From Microbispora amethystogenes (GTDB lineage Bacteria > Actinomycetota > Actinomycetes > Streptosporangiales > Streptosporangiaceae), in assembly GCF_016863015.1 (NCBI RefSeq), contig NZ_BOOB01000045.1, positions 62,001 to 126,000 on the forward strand: a stretch of DNA of 64,000 nt, written 5' to 3'. Made by a program: the position numbers and the translations under genes. Shown in pieces: positions 27,547 through 35,670 of the stretch. The notes under the pieces were generated by a model. That model was not told the DNA's origin and did not search any database. It was given only the letters and a program-made list of their open reading frames with translations. Position 1 is the first letter of the stretch; each line of letters opens with the position of its first letter.

Positions 27547-28940
27547 TATGCGGGCCAGGGCAGCCAGGCCCGCACGTGCCAGTCACCCGGGCCGGCGCCG
27601 TCGTCCCGGCGCACGGGCCCGTGCTCCAGCCGTCCACCGGCCAGGGCGACGCGCTCGGCCAGGCCGGCGAGCCCGTGACCGCTGCCTCCGCCTCCGCTGC
27701 CAGTGCCTCCGATGCCAATGCCGATGCCGCCGCTGCCGATGCCGCCGCTGCCGATGCCGATGCCGCTGCCGCTGCCGCCACTGCCTCCGATGCCGCCGCC
27801 GCTGCCGGTGCCTCCGCCGCCTCTGGTCTCCGGCCGGCCGGTCGCGGGGGTGTCGTTGACCACCTCGATCGTCAGGCCCTCGCCGGGCGCCCCCGCCAGT
27901 CGCAGGCGGACCTCCGCCCCCGGCGCGTGCCTGCGTGCGTTGGTGAGCGCCTCCTGCACGACGCGGTACGCGGTGTGACCCGTCCGGCCCGGAACGGTCT
28001 CCCGGGGCCGCCCGCCAAGATCGTCGCGCAGCCTCACCCGCATGCCGGCCTCGCCCGACTCCGCGAGGAGCCGGCCCAGATCGGCCAGGCCCGGCGGACC
28101 GGGCCGCGTGGTCGCGGCCTCCTCGCCGTACGAGCCGCCGTACGAGCCGCCGTACGGGTTGCCGTACAGGTCGCCGGATGTGCCGCCGGAGGGGGCGCGC
28201 AGCACGCCGATCACCTCGCGCAGGTCCTGCAGCGCCTGGTGGGCGCTCTCCCTGATGACCCGCGCCGCGCGGGCGACGTCGGCGGGGTCGGCGCCGGGGT
28301 TGAACTCCAGCGCTCCCGCGTGCACGCTCAGCAGCGACAGCCGGTGCCCGAGCACGTCGTGCATCTCCCGGGCGATGGCCTCGCGGACCAGGTGCTGCGC
28401 CTGCTCGGCCCGCAGCCTGGCCTCCGTCTCCATCCGGGCCGCGCGGTCGCGCTGCGCCAGCACGAGGCGCCGCCGGTGGTGGACGAACAGCCCCCAGCCG
28501 GTCGCCGCGCCCTGCAGGGCCAGGCCCAGCATGAACGTCGCGAGCGGCGGCGTGTCCGGTTCGGGCCGCAGCCACGTGAACACGACCGCGGCCAGCACGC
28601 TGGCCGCGAACACCGCCCCGGATATCCGGGGACGCCGGTGGACCGCGACCGAGAAGAGCGCGGCCAGCATCGGGCCCGCGACCATCTCGAAGACGGCCGA
28701 CAGCGCGACGAGCGTCACCGCGAGCCCGACCGGCCACCGGCGGCGCAGCCACAGGGCGGCGCAGCCGAGCGCGCCCACGACCTGGTCGAGGGGGAACAGC
28801 CACCCGGGCGGCAGCGGCCCGGCGCCGAGGCGCTCCGCCGACATGAGGAAGGCGAACGCCGCGGCGAGCAGGAACATCGCCGTGTCCACGAACCGGTCGC
28901 GCCGGGTTCGCCGGTGCCGGGAGGCGGCGGGATCATTCAT
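27546..28940 (-). CDS. membrane histidine kinase with glycine-rich insert in the ATP domain
   Basis: 464-aa HisKA_3 kinase. About five hydrophobic helices in residues 18-160 (for example MFLLAAAFAFLMSA and GAVFAASVLAAVVFTWL), His in AIAREMHDVLGHRLSLLSVHAGAL (about 205), N-box VVQEALTNARRHAPGAEV (about 325) and final G-box GHGLAGLAERVALAGGRL (about 420). Between the two nucleotide boxes lies a run of about 48 Gly/Ser/Ile residues (GIGSGG units), and near residue 260 there is a YGGSYGGSYG repeat. Both are in frame. The insert replaces the flexible ATP lid, so activity may be altered. Divergent from two small membrane genes. Confidence 0.88.
   Translation of the reverse strand: MNDPAASRHRRTRRDRFVDTAMFLLAAAFAFLMSAERLGAGPLPPGWLFPLDQVVGALGCAALWLRRRWPVGLAVTLVALSAVFEMVAGPMLAALFSVAVHRRPRISGAVFAASVLAAVVFTWLRPEPDTPPLATFMLGLALQGAATGWGLFVHHRRRLVLAQRDRAARMETEARLRAEQAQHLVREAIAREMHDVLGHRLSLLSVHAGALEFNPGADPADVARAARVIRESAHQALQDLREVIGVLRAPSGGTSGDLYGNPYGGSYGGSYGEEAATTRPGPPGLADLGRLLAESGEAGMRVRLRDDLGGRPRETVPGRTGHTAYRVVQEALTNARRHAPGAEVRLRLAGAPGEGLTIEVVNDTPATGRPETRGGGGTGSGGGIGGSGGSGSGIGIGSGGIGSGGIGIGIGGTGSGGGGSGHGLAGLAERVALAGGRLEHGPVRRDDGAGPGDWHVRAWLPWPA
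27679..27821. repeat. in-frame 6-bp/18-bp GC-rich microsatellite in a histidine kinase gene
   Basis: On the plus strand the stretch reads as repeats of GCCGATGCCGCCGCT-like units (CCGATG, CCGCTG hexamers). On the minus strand it encodes (GIGSGG)n. It expands the kinase ATP-lid region and probably arose by replication slippage. Confidence 0.8.
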
Positions 28941-29014
28941 ATGGCCGCAGCGTACGTCGTGCGGGCAGGCGTGTTCTCGCGGTGCCGCGAAGTCGATACC
29001 GAGGTCGGGGAGCG

Positions 29015-29030
29015 TCCGACTTTGGTCGGA
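29015..29030. promoter_or_regulatory. inverted repeat in divergent promoter region
   Basis: TCCGAC (29015-29020) and GTCGGA (29025-29030) are separated by TTTG, between the divergent kinase (start 28940) and small membrane gene (start 29120). A second imperfect inverted pair, CCTTC/GGAAGG, lies about 25 bp downstream. It could be an operator for the LuxR-type regulator; not testable here. Confidence 0.35.
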
Positions 29031-29119
29031 AGGGCAGGCGCGCGCCGGCGACCTTCGCCGGACGGAAGGATGCCGACGCCCGATGCCCGGCGGCCTCGCC
29101 GGTCCCTAGCGTCGGTGTC

Positions 29120-29353
29120 ATGCGCAAGGTCATCCAGCTCGCCGGGGCGTTCCTGGTCGCCGCGGGAATCAGCGGAACCATCGACCACCTGGCCGTTCAG
29201 CCCTTCAACGGAGCGATCCTCAACGTCTTCAACCGGCAGGTCATCCCGCGCCTCGCCTTCCTGACCGGCTACGAGGTGTACGCGAACCTGCTCGTCGCGG
29301 TCGTCGGCGCCGTCGTGTTCGCCGCCACTCTGAGGCACGATGAGAACGCCTGA
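29120..29353 (+). CDS. small two-helix membrane protein
   Basis: 77 aa: MRKVIQLAGAFLVAAGISGTIDHLA is a first hydrophobic segment and ANLLVAVVGAVVFAATLRH a second, joined by a polar loop with NGAILNVFNRQVIPR. No known domain. The ATG at 29120 begins the hydrophobic part; longer readings add an Arg-rich tail. Its last 14 bp overlap the next membrane gene, so they are co-expressed. Function unknown. Confidence 0.65.
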   Translation: MRKVIQLAGAFLVAAGISGTIDHLAVQPFNGAILNVFNRQVIPRLAFLTGYEVYANLLVAVVGAVVFAATLRHDENA

Positions 29354-30512
29354 CGCGCGCCGGGCCCGCTGGTCGCTCGCGGCGGGGCTGCTGGTGCTGT
29401 CGCCGATGTGCGCCGAGTATCTCGCCGGTTACGACGACAGCACCGGCGATCCGTTCGTGCTGGCCGTCAGCCTGATGATCTTCAGTCCGTTGTACGGCGC
29501 GCCCGCGTTGCTGATCCGCGAGACGGCCCGCCGGCTGGGGATGCGCTGGCCGGAGATCCTCGCCCTCGCGGCCGCCTTCGGCGTGCTGCAGGCGGCCGTC
29601 GTCGACCAGTCCCTGTTCAGCGAGGGCTACCGGGACATCCCTTACTGGGAGGAGATGATCCGCCCGACGTACGTCGAGCCCCTGGGGCTGGCGGCCCACA
29701 CCGCGCTGGCCTTCGTCGGCGGCCACGCGATCTGGAGCTTCGGCGCGCCGATCGCGCTGATCGAGGCGCTGGCGCCCCGTCTGCCTGAATCCTGGCTGCG
29801 CACACCCTCACTGGCGCGTACGCCCTGGCTGCGCACGCCCGGGCTGGCCGTCACCGCGGCGCTGTACCTCGCGGCGGCGGCGCTGGTGCTGCGCGACCAT
29901 CTGCGGACCGAGCACGACCACGCCTCGGCGGCCCAGATCGGGGGCGCGCTGGCCGTCGCCGCGCTGCTGGCGCTCCTCGCGTTCCTCCCCGCGATCCGGC
30001 GCCGGCGTGTGCCTCCCGACCGTCCTGCGCTTCCCGACCGTCCTGCGCTTCCCGACCGTCCTGTGCTTCCCGACCCTGCTGTGCTTCCCGACCGTCCTGT
30101 GCTTTCTGACCGTCCTGTGCTTTCCGATCCTGCTGTGCGTCCCGGCCCTGCCACGGCGTCGCGGCGCCCGCCTCGGCCGATCGCCGTCGCGGCGGCCGGT
30201 CTGGTGGCGGGCCTCGGCTTCGACCTCCTGCCCGCGAACTGGGCCGGGGTCGCGGCCGCGGTCGCCCTGCTCGCCCTGACCGCCGTCGTGGCCGGCCGGC
30301 TGGCCCGCTCGCCGGAGTGGACCGAACGCCACGTCGCCGCGCTCGCCGCCGGAGCCCTGACCGCGCGCACGGTCGTCGGGTTCTTCGTGGTGCCGCTGGG
30401 CGATGTCGCGCTGGTCGCGAAGTACGCGCACAACGTCGCCTTCCTCACCGGCGCGGTGCTGCTCGGTGTGCTCGCCATGCGGCGGCGCGGCACCACGGGC
30501 CCGGGCGGATGA
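29340..30512 (+). CDS. polytopic membrane protein with Pro/Asp-Arg repeat
   Basis: 390 aa with about ten predicted hydrophobic helices. N-terminal half includes LAAGLLVLSPMCAEYLAGYDD, SLMIFSPLYGAPALLIRETARR and EILALAAAFGVLQAAVVDQSLFSEGYRDIPYWEEMIRPTYV; the C-terminal half includes PIAVAAAGLVAGLGFDLLPANWAG and LTARTVVGFFVV. Between the halves (about residues 224-268) is a cytoplasmic-looking tandem repeat of LPDRPV/A units (15 bp each). Two copies of the heptapeptide SLARTPW/WLRTPGL near 155 look duplicated as well. No family recognised; divergent from and near a two-component pair, hence possibly its target. Confidence 0.7.
   Translation: MRTPDARRARWSLAAGLLVLSPMCAEYLAGYDDSTGDPFVLAVSLMIFSPLYGAPALLIRETARRLGMRWPEILALAAAFGVLQAAVVDQSLFSEGYRDIPYWEEMIRPTYVEPLGLAAHTALAFVGGHAIWSFGAPIALIEALAPRLPESWLRTPSLARTPWLRTPGLAVTAALYLAAAALVLRDHLRTEHDHASAAQIGGALAVAALLALLAFLPAIRRRRVPPDRPALPDRPALPDRPVLPDPAVLPDRPVLSDRPVLSDPAVRPGPATASRRPPRPIAVAAAGLVAGLGFDLLPANWAGVAAAVALLALTAVVAGRLARSPEWTERHVAALAAGALTARTVVGFFVVPLGDVALVAKYAHNVAFLTGAVLLGVLAMRRRGTTGPGG
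30012..30137 (+). repeat. 15-bp tandem repeat, about 8 copies, in frame
   Basis: Units of about CCCGACCGTCCTGTGCTT encode LPDRPV with variants LPDPAV and LSDRPV. All copies are multiples of 3, so the reading frame of the membrane protein is kept. Confidence 0.85.
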
Positions 30513-30572
30513 GCCAGGGGCGTGTCACCCCGCCGCTCGCCCCTCCCTTCGTCCGTCGGCTCGTCCCTCGGT

Positions 30573-31538
30573 TCACCCCTCCGCGCGGACGACCTCGCCG
30601 GGGTCCTTGTCGTCGCGCAGGCCCCGCCAGGAGGGGTGGCGCAGCCGTCCCTCACCGGTCCACTCGGCGAACTGCACCTCGCCGACCAGCACCGGCTCCA
30701 CCCACCCGCACCCTCGGGCCTCCTCGCGGCTGATACCGGAGAACGGGGGCGTGTCCCGCCGCAGCGGCGCCAGGCGCTCACCGAGCCGCCGCAGCGCCTC
30801 GTCCGTGAAGCCGGTGCCGACGCTCCCGGCGTACCGGAGCAGGCCGCCGTCGTTCACGCCCACCAGCAGCGAGCCGATCGTGTCGGCGCGGCGGCCCTCC
30901 CCGGGCCGCCAGCCGCCGACCACGACCTCCTGGGTGCGGACGTTCTTGACCTTCACCCAGTCCGGGGAGCGGCGGCCGGGCCGATAGGCGGAGACGAGCC
31001 GTTTGGCGACGACGCCCTCCAGCCCCATGCGGCGGGAGTCGGCCAGCGCCTGCTCCCCGCCGCCGGAGTAGTAGGGCGGGATGGCCCAGTGGCTCCCGGC
31101 GCGCACGAGGTCCTCCAGGACGCGCCGCCGTTCCGTGTAGGCCGCGCCGATCACGGTGCCCGCGCCGACGTGCAGCACGTCGAACAGCAGGTACGTCACG
31201 GGCGTGGTGACCACCAGATGCCTGATCCTGAGCGGGTCGCGTTGGTGCATCCGCGGCTGGAGCGCCTCGAACGACGGCCTGCCCTGTTCGTCGAAGGCGA
31301 CGATCTCCCCGTCGAGCACGGTCGGCTGCCCGCCGGTCGCGCCGGCCAGCCCGGCGATCTCGGGATAGGCGGGGGTGATGTCCCTGCCGTTGCGGGAGAC
31401 GAGCCGGAGCGTCCCGTCCTCGACGTACCCGAGGGCGCGGACCCCGTCCCACTTCATCTCGTGCGCGTAGTCGCCCTGTGGTTCGGGCAGCGGCCCGAGC
31501 CGGGCCATCATCGGCGCGTACGCCGGAAGGGCGGCCAT
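30573..31538 (-). CDS. ATP-dependent DNA ligase, LigC/LigD ligase-domain type
   Basis: 321-aa stand-alone ligase. The adenylation Lys29 is in HEMKWDGVRALGYV; further nucleotidyltransferase motifs are RLVSRNGRDIT (about 46), VLDGEIVAFDE (about 75), YLLFDVLHV (about 118), LEGVVAKRLVSAY (about 175) and DWVKVKN (about 193). The C-terminal OB-fold runs from VVVGGWRPGEGRR with GEVQFAEWTGEGRLRHPSWRGLRDD at the end. No polymerase or nuclease domain is attached and no ku gene is near, so it is like mycobacterial LigC: a back-up ligase for NHEJ or base-excision repair. Start could also be Met10 or Met11. Confidence 0.9.
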   Translation of the reverse strand: MAALPAYAPMMARLGPLPEPQGDYAHEMKWDGVRALGYVEDGTLRLVSRNGRDITPAYPEIAGLAGATGGQPTVLDGEIVAFDEQGRPSFEALQPRMHQRDPLRIRHLVVTTPVTYLLFDVLHVGAGTVIGAAYTERRRVLEDLVRAGSHWAIPPYYSGGGEQALADSRRMGLEGVVAKRLVSAYRPGRRSPDWVKVKNVRTQEVVVGGWRPGEGRRADTIGSLLVGVNDGGLLRYAGSVGTGFTDEALRRLGERLAPLRRDTPPFSGISREEARGCGWVEPVLVGEVQFAEWTGEGRLRHPSWRGLRDDKDPGEVVRAEG

Positions 31539-31707
31539 GCCCCGCTGGTACCCCGTCCAGCCCGGCGCGTACCTTCTGACCTGCGGTGACGTGCCGGTCG
31601 GCAGAGCGGGACGCCGACGTCTCCGCGCGTCGTATCCTCCGAACGGGTGACGCCGGGCGACGTACCGGGTGATGCCGCGTGATCGGCCCCGCCGGGAACC
31701 TCAGAGC

Positions 31708-32421
31708 ATGGAAGCAATCGAGGTGACGGACCTCCGCAAGTCCTATGGGGACACCCGCGCCGTGGACGGGGTGACGTTCACGGTCCGGTCCGGTGAGACG
31801 TTCGGGATCATCGGCCGCAACGGCGCCGGGAAGACCACGACCGTCGAGTGCCTGATCGGACTCAGGCGCGCCGACGCGGGCACGGTCCGCGTGCTCGGCG
31901 AGGATCCGGCGCGCAGGCGGAGAGCCCTGGCTCACCGTCTCGGCGTGCAACTGCAGGACAGCTCCCTGCCCGAGCGGATCACGGTGGCCGAGGCGCTGCG
32001 CATGTTCGGCTCGTTCTACCGGGACGGGTCCGGCTGGCGGGGGGTGATGGAGCGCTGGGGTCTGCGGCCGCTGGCGGGGAAGGCGTTCGGCGACCTGTCG
32101 GGCGGGCAGAGACAGCGGCTGATGCTCGCGCTGGCCCTGGTAGGCAACCCCGAGATGGTCGTGCTCGACGAGCTGACCACGGGTCTCGACCCGATCGCGC
32201 GCCGCGAGACCTGGCGGCTGGTCCACGACCTGAAGACGGCGGGCACCACCGTGGTGCTGGTCAGCCACTACTTCGACGAGATAGAGGCGCTCTGCGACCG
32301 GGTCGCCGTCTTCGCCCGCGGCCGGGTGGCGGCGGCGGGCACCACGGGCGAGCTCGTCGCCCGGACCGGAACCGCCTCGCTGGAAGAGGCCTACCTCGCC
32401 CTGGAGGGAACGGACCGATGA
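31708..32421 (+). CDS. ABC transporter ATP-binding protein
   Basis: 237 aa. Walker A GRNGAGKTTT (about 37), Q-loop LGVQLQDSSLPERITVAEAL (about 80), signature LSGGQRQRLMLALAL (about 130), Walker B VVLDELTTGLD (about 152), H-loop VSHYFDEIEALCD (about 188). In Walker B region the usual EPT is ELT (DELTTGLDP). It belongs to the CcmA/DrrA-type exporter ATPases. Its stop overlaps the permease ATG. With the permease, kinase and regulator it forms a four-gene unit typical of antibiotic- or lipid-responsive exporters. Confidence 0.93.
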   Translation: MEAIEVTDLRKSYGDTRAVDGVTFTVRSGETFGIIGRNGAGKTTTVECLIGLRRADAGTVRVLGEDPARRRRALAHRLGVQLQDSSLPERITVAEALRMFGSFYRDGSGWRGVMERWGLRPLAGKAFGDLSGGQRQRLMLALALVGNPEMVVLDELTTGLDPIARRETWRLVHDLKTAGTTVVLVSHYFDEIEALCDRVAVFARGRVAAAGTTGELVARTGTASLEEAYLALEGTDR

Positions 32422-33107
32422 AGGCGTTCACGGCTCTGGCGGCCGCCGAGCTCAGGCTGCTGTCGCGCGACCCCGCCTCGTTGTTCTTCATGGTGGCCTT
32501 TCCTCTCATGCTGCTGGTGCTCAAACGCGGCGACAGCGGCGCGGTCCCCGGCTACCTCGCGATGATCGCCGCCATCGGCGGGATGGGTGCGCTGCCGGGC
32601 CTGCTGGCCTCCTACCGCGAGCGCAAGGTGCTCAAGCGGCTGGCCACCACGCCGATCTCCCCGGTTCTGCTGCTCGGCGCCCAGCTGGTGGCCCAGGTCG
32701 CGGCGGGCCTGGCGGGCTCCGCGCTGCTGGTGGTCGTGACGATCGCGGTGTTCGGCGCGCGGGCGCCCGGCGACGTCCTCATGCTGACCACCGCCTTCCT
32801 GCTCTGCTCGGTGATGGTCTGCACGCTGGGCTTCGTGATCGCCGCGGTCGTGCGCACCGCGAGAGGCGCGAGCCTGATCGGCATGCTGGTCATGTTCCCG
32901 ATGATCTTCCTGTCCGGCGCGGCCGTGCCCAGGAGGGCCCTGCCCGGCTCGTTGCGTCAGATCGGCGACTTCCTGCCCCTGACCCCGGCCGTGGAAGCCC
33001 TGGGGGACGCCTGGTCGGGCACCGCCGCGCTCTTTCCCCTGCTGATCCTGGCCGGGATAATCGTGGCGGCCACGGCCACCGGCGCCGCGCTGTTCCGATG
33101 GGAGTGA
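32418..33107 (+). CDS. ABC-2 type permease
   Basis: 229-aa integral membrane subunit with six hydrophobic helices, for example SLFFMVAFPLMLLVLK, YLAMIAAIGGMGALPGLLASYRERKVLKRLATTPISP, FLLCSVMVCTLGFVIAAVV and LIGMLVMFPMIFLSGAAVPRRALP (the ABC-2 signature near 165). Coupled to the ATPase by an ATGA overlap and followed 4 bp later by the kinase gene. Substrate unknown. Confidence 0.9.
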   Translation: MKAFTALAAAELRLLSRDPASLFFMVAFPLMLLVLKRGDSGAVPGYLAMIAAIGGMGALPGLLASYRERKVLKRLATTPISPVLLLGAQLVAQVAAGLAGSALLVVVTIAVFGARAPGDVLMLTTAFLLCSVMVCTLGFVIAAVVRTARGASLIGMLVMFPMIFLSGAAVPRRALPGSLRQIGDFLPLTPAVEALGDAWSGTAALFPLLILAGIIVAATATGAALFRWE

Positions 33108-33111
33108 GGAC

Positions 33112-34221
33112 GTGAACGTCTGGGAGGCACGCTGGTTGCGCGCCTTCCACCTGTTGTACTACGCCTGTCTGGCGCTCGGGCTGATCCTCTCGTACGGGGA
33201 CGGCACAGGCGGGGGCGCGGGCGGGGGCACGGGCCCCGGCCTGCTCACGCCGGCAATCGTGGCGCTCATGGCCGGCTGGCACGGCTTCTTCGTCGTACGG
33301 CGGCCGCGGCTGCTCGGGCGGCTGAACCCCATGGCGTTCCACCTGGCGGTCGTCTGCGCGCTCTACATCCTGCTGGTGTCGCGGGACCGGTCCTTCGACG
33401 TGGTCGTCTTCGGGCTGATGCCCCAGCCGTACCTGATGCTGGTGAGCCCCTGGTCGTACGTGGGGGCGGTGGCGACGGTCCTCAGCACGTTCGCCGCCAG
33501 AGGCTATCTGGACGGTCCCGACGTCCTGTGGCGGCTCGTCGGGAGCTCCGGTCTCGTCGTGGCGATCGGACTGTTCGTGGACTACGTGTCCCGGCAGAGC
33601 GCGCAGAATCGGACGGTCGGGGTGCTGGAGGAGCGGGCGAGGCTGGCCAGGGAGATCCACGACACCCTCGCGCAGGGGTTGAGCGGAATCGTGACCCAAC
33701 TGGAGGCGGCCGAGCAGGCGATGCCCGACCTGCGCGTCGTGAAAGAGAGGATCGCGCTGGCCAAGGAGCTGGCACGCGACAACCTCCAGGAGGCGCGGCG
33801 CTCGGTCGACGCGCTGCGGCCGGGCCCTCTCGCAGGCGCGGGGATCGAGGCGGCGCTCGCGGAGGTGGCCGCACGGTGGTCGCGGACGTCGGGGGTGGCG
33901 CCGGCCGTGTCGGTGGAGGGGACGCCCCGGCCGCTGCCCGGCGAGGTGGGAGCGACGCTCCTGCGTACGGCGCAGGAAGGGCTGGCGAACGCGGCCAAGC
34001 ACGCCCGGGCGGGCAGGGTCGCGATCACGCTGACCTACATGGACGATGAGGTGACGCTCGACGTGTTCGACGACGGGGTGGGTTTCGATCCGGACGTGCG
34101 CGGCGCGGGCTACGGGCTGGCGGCCATGCGGGAGCGGGCCGGTGGCGTCGGGGGAACGCTGACCGTGGAGTCCGCTCCGGGGGAGGGGACGGCCCTGTGC
34201 CTGCGCATCCCCTCAAATTGA
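33112..34221 (+). CDS. histidine kinase of the ABC exporter operon
   Basis: 369-aa membrane HisKA_3 kinase, GTG start 4 bp after the permease stop. Five or so helices in residues 10-160; phospho-acceptor His in RLAREIHDTLAQGLSGIVTQLEA (about 182); ATP motifs LLRTAQEGLANAAKHARAGRVAI (about 285) and DDGVGFDPDVRGAGYGLAAMRERAGGVGGTL. A small Gly/Thr loop (DGTGGGAGGGTGPG) lies near 30. The LuxR-type regulator overlaps its last 25 bp. Confidence 0.9.
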   Translation: MNVWEARWLRAFHLLYYACLALGLILSYGDGTGGGAGGGTGPGLLTPAIVALMAGWHGFFVVRRPRLLGRLNPMAFHLAVVCALYILLVSRDRSFDVVVFGLMPQPYLMLVSPWSYVGAVATVLSTFAARGYLDGPDVLWRLVGSSGLVVAIGLFVDYVSRQSAQNRTVGVLEERARLAREIHDTLAQGLSGIVTQLEAAEQAMPDLRVVKERIALAKELARDNLQEARRSVDALRPGPLAGAGIEAALAEVAARWSRTSGVAPAVSVEGTPRPLPGEVGATLLRTAQEGLANAAKHARAGRVAITLTYMDDEVTLDVFDDGVGFDPDVRGAGYGLAAMRERAGGVGGTLTVESAPGEGTALCLRIPSN

Positions 34222-34817
34222 TGATCGTCGACGACCATCCGGTGGTCCGCGACGGACTGCGCGGCATGTTCGACCACGTGGCGGACATCGAGGTGGTGGC
34301 GGAGGCGTCCAACGGGTTCGAGGCGCTGGCCCTGGCCAGGAGCGCGCGGCCGCACGTGGTGCTGATGGACCTTCGCATGCCCGGCCTGGACGGTGTCGGG
34401 GCGATCCAACGGCTTCGGGCGAGCCACCCGGAGATCAAGGTGGTCGTGCTGACCACCTACGACACGGATGCGGACGTGGCCCGGGCCATGGCCGCCGGGG
34501 TGGCGGGCTACCTGCTGAAGGACGCGCCACGCGAGGAACTGCACAGAGCGGTCCGCACGGCCGCCGCCGGCGGAGCGGTCCTGGCGCCGTCGGTCGCGTC
34601 CGCCCTGATGAGCAGGCCCGCGGTCCCGGATCCGAGCCCGCGCGAGCTGGAGGTGCTGCGTCTGGTGGCGCGTGGGTCGGCGAACAAGGAGATCGCCAGG
34701 ACCCTCCTGATCAGCGAGACGACGGTGAAGACGCATCTCAAGCACGTCTTCGCCAAGCTCGGTGTCGAGAGCAGGGCCGCGGCCGTCGTCGTGGCCATGG
34801 AGCGAGGGCTCATCTAG
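34197..34817 (+). CDS. NarL/LuxR-type response regulator of the ABC exporter operon
   Basis: 206 aa. Receiver domain: LMIVDDHPVVRDGLRGMF, phospho-Asp in RPHVVLMDLRMPGLDG (about 57), VVLTTYD and GYLLKDAPREEL. Helix-turn-helix: LEVLRLVARGSANKEIARTLLISETTVKTHLKHVFAKLGVESRA (about 150-195). GTG 34197 is favoured because GGGGAGGGG stands upstream; TTG 34218 and ATG 34221 are alternatives. Overlaps the kinase gene, ends tail-to-tail with the PIN gene sharing CTAG. Confidence 0.9.
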   Translation: MPAHPLKLMIVDDHPVVRDGLRGMFDHVADIEVVAEASNGFEALALARSARPHVVLMDLRMPGLDGVGAIQRLRASHPEIKVVVLTTYDTDADVARAMAAGVAGYLLKDAPREELHRAVRTAAAGGAVLAPSVASALMSRPAVPDPSPRELEVLRLVARGSANKEIARTLLISETTVKTHLKHVFAKLGVESRAAAVVVAMERGLI

Positions 34818-35263
34818 GGGAGGATCTCCAGGCGGACGTCCAGGCCCTCGTACAGGTAGGGGGACGGGGTGATGATCCGCCAGTCGCGGCGGGTGGCGTG
34901 GACGACGGCGTGGGCGGCCACGAGCACGTCGGCCAGGCGCGCGTCGGCCGCCGCGGGCCGGTGCCGGCGCAGGCTCGCCCTGATCGCCTGCGCGTACGGC
35001 CCGCCCTCGACGGCGTCGTCGGGCGACAGCGCGCCGGTGACGACCATCGACATGCGCAGGAAGCGTTCGAGGCGGGGCTGGATCGGGCCCAGCGAGAGGA
35101 CCTGGACGGCGAGCGCGGGAACGAGGAGGGTGACGCCGTGCGCGGAGGACTGCCGCACGACCGCCCTGCCGTACATGCTCTTGCCCTCGATCAGGTGGAC
35201 GACGGCGTCGAGGTCCAGCACGTGGCCGGACAGGACACCGGTCGGTGGGACGGGGTCGGTCAC
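34814..35263 (-). CDS. PIN-domain toxin-like protein
   Basis: 149 aa. VLDLDAVVHLIEGKSMYGRAVVRQSSAHGVTLLVPALAVQVLSLG (14-60) and ARLADVLVAAHAVVHATRRDWRIITPSPYLYEGLDVRLEIL (105-149) look like a VapC-type PIN ribonuclease: first Asp in LDLDAVV, third in ARLADVLVA, and RDWRIITP in place of the usual xGxxLxTxD. The second acidic residue is unclear and the last conserved Asp (TRD/TxD) is replaced, so the nuclease may be weak or inactive. GTG overlaps the antitoxin stop by 4 bp, the standard antitoxin-toxin order. Confidence 0.65.
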   Translation of the reverse strand: MTDPVPPTGVLSGHVLDLDAVVHLIEGKSMYGRAVVRQSSAHGVTLLVPALAVQVLSLGPIQPRLERFLRMSMVVTGALSPDDAVEGGPYAQAIRASLRRHRPAAADARLADVLVAAHAVVHATRRDWRIITPSPYLYEGLDVRLEILP

Positions 35264-35493
35264 GCGGCGTCCGCCTTGGCGTCCCCGCCCATGAGGCGGG
35301 CCGCGCGGGCGCTGTCGTCGTCGGTGATGCCGTCCTGCCAGCCCGGACCCCATAAATCGGCCATGATGGCCAGGTCGCCCTGGACGCGCCGCCGCTCGCG
35401 CAGCGCCGCGGCGATGTAGGCCGAGGCGTTGCCGGACGCCTGTGCCTCGTCGGCCAGTTCGTCCGGCAAAGAGATCGTAATCTTCTTGGTCAT
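35260..35493 (-). CDS. ribbon-helix-helix antitoxin-like protein
   Basis: 77 aa. MTKKITISLPDELADEAQASGNASAYIAAALRER is a ribbon-helix-helix DNA-binding fold; the acidic tail (DLWGPGWQDGITDDDSARAARL) would wrap the toxin. Directly precedes and overlaps the PIN gene. No strong ribosome-binding site is visible before the ATG. Confidence 0.75.
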   Translation of the reverse strand: MTKKITISLPDELADEAQASGNASAYIAAALRERRRVQGDLAIMADLWGPGWQDGITDDDSARAARLMGGDAKADAA

Positions 35494-35556
35494 ACTCGGA
35501 AGGCTACTGAGTCATACCGTCGGTAGTCCACCGGTTCGCGGGAAAAGCCGCGCGGC

Positions 35557-35670
35557 TCAGACCTTCCTGCTCTCCAGGTTCGCGATCCGCTCGCTGAGGG
35601 CGCGGAGTTCCGCCTTGATCTCGTCGAGCGGGTTCGCGAGGTACTGCTGCCAGTCTCCGCCGGGCTGTGC
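35557..35670 (-). pseudogene. remnant of a small coiled-coil protein gene
   Basis: The minus strand encodes AQPGGDWQQYLANPLDEI followed by KAELRALSERIANLESRKV and a stop, a heptad-like helix that reads as the whole of a 40-aa protein. But no ATG, GTG or TTG lies in this frame: TGA precedes it, and the nearest ATG (35674-35672) is one base out of frame. A single-base indel after the start codon would explain it. Antisense to, and touching, the start of the next broken gene. Confidence 0.5.

Noticed and set aside
27492..29264. Very long plus-strand reading frame opposite the kinase/regulator pair
   Set aside because: It is antisense to well-conserved kinase and receiver domains and shows only Arg/Gly/Ala-rich sequence, as expected from high-GC codon shadows.
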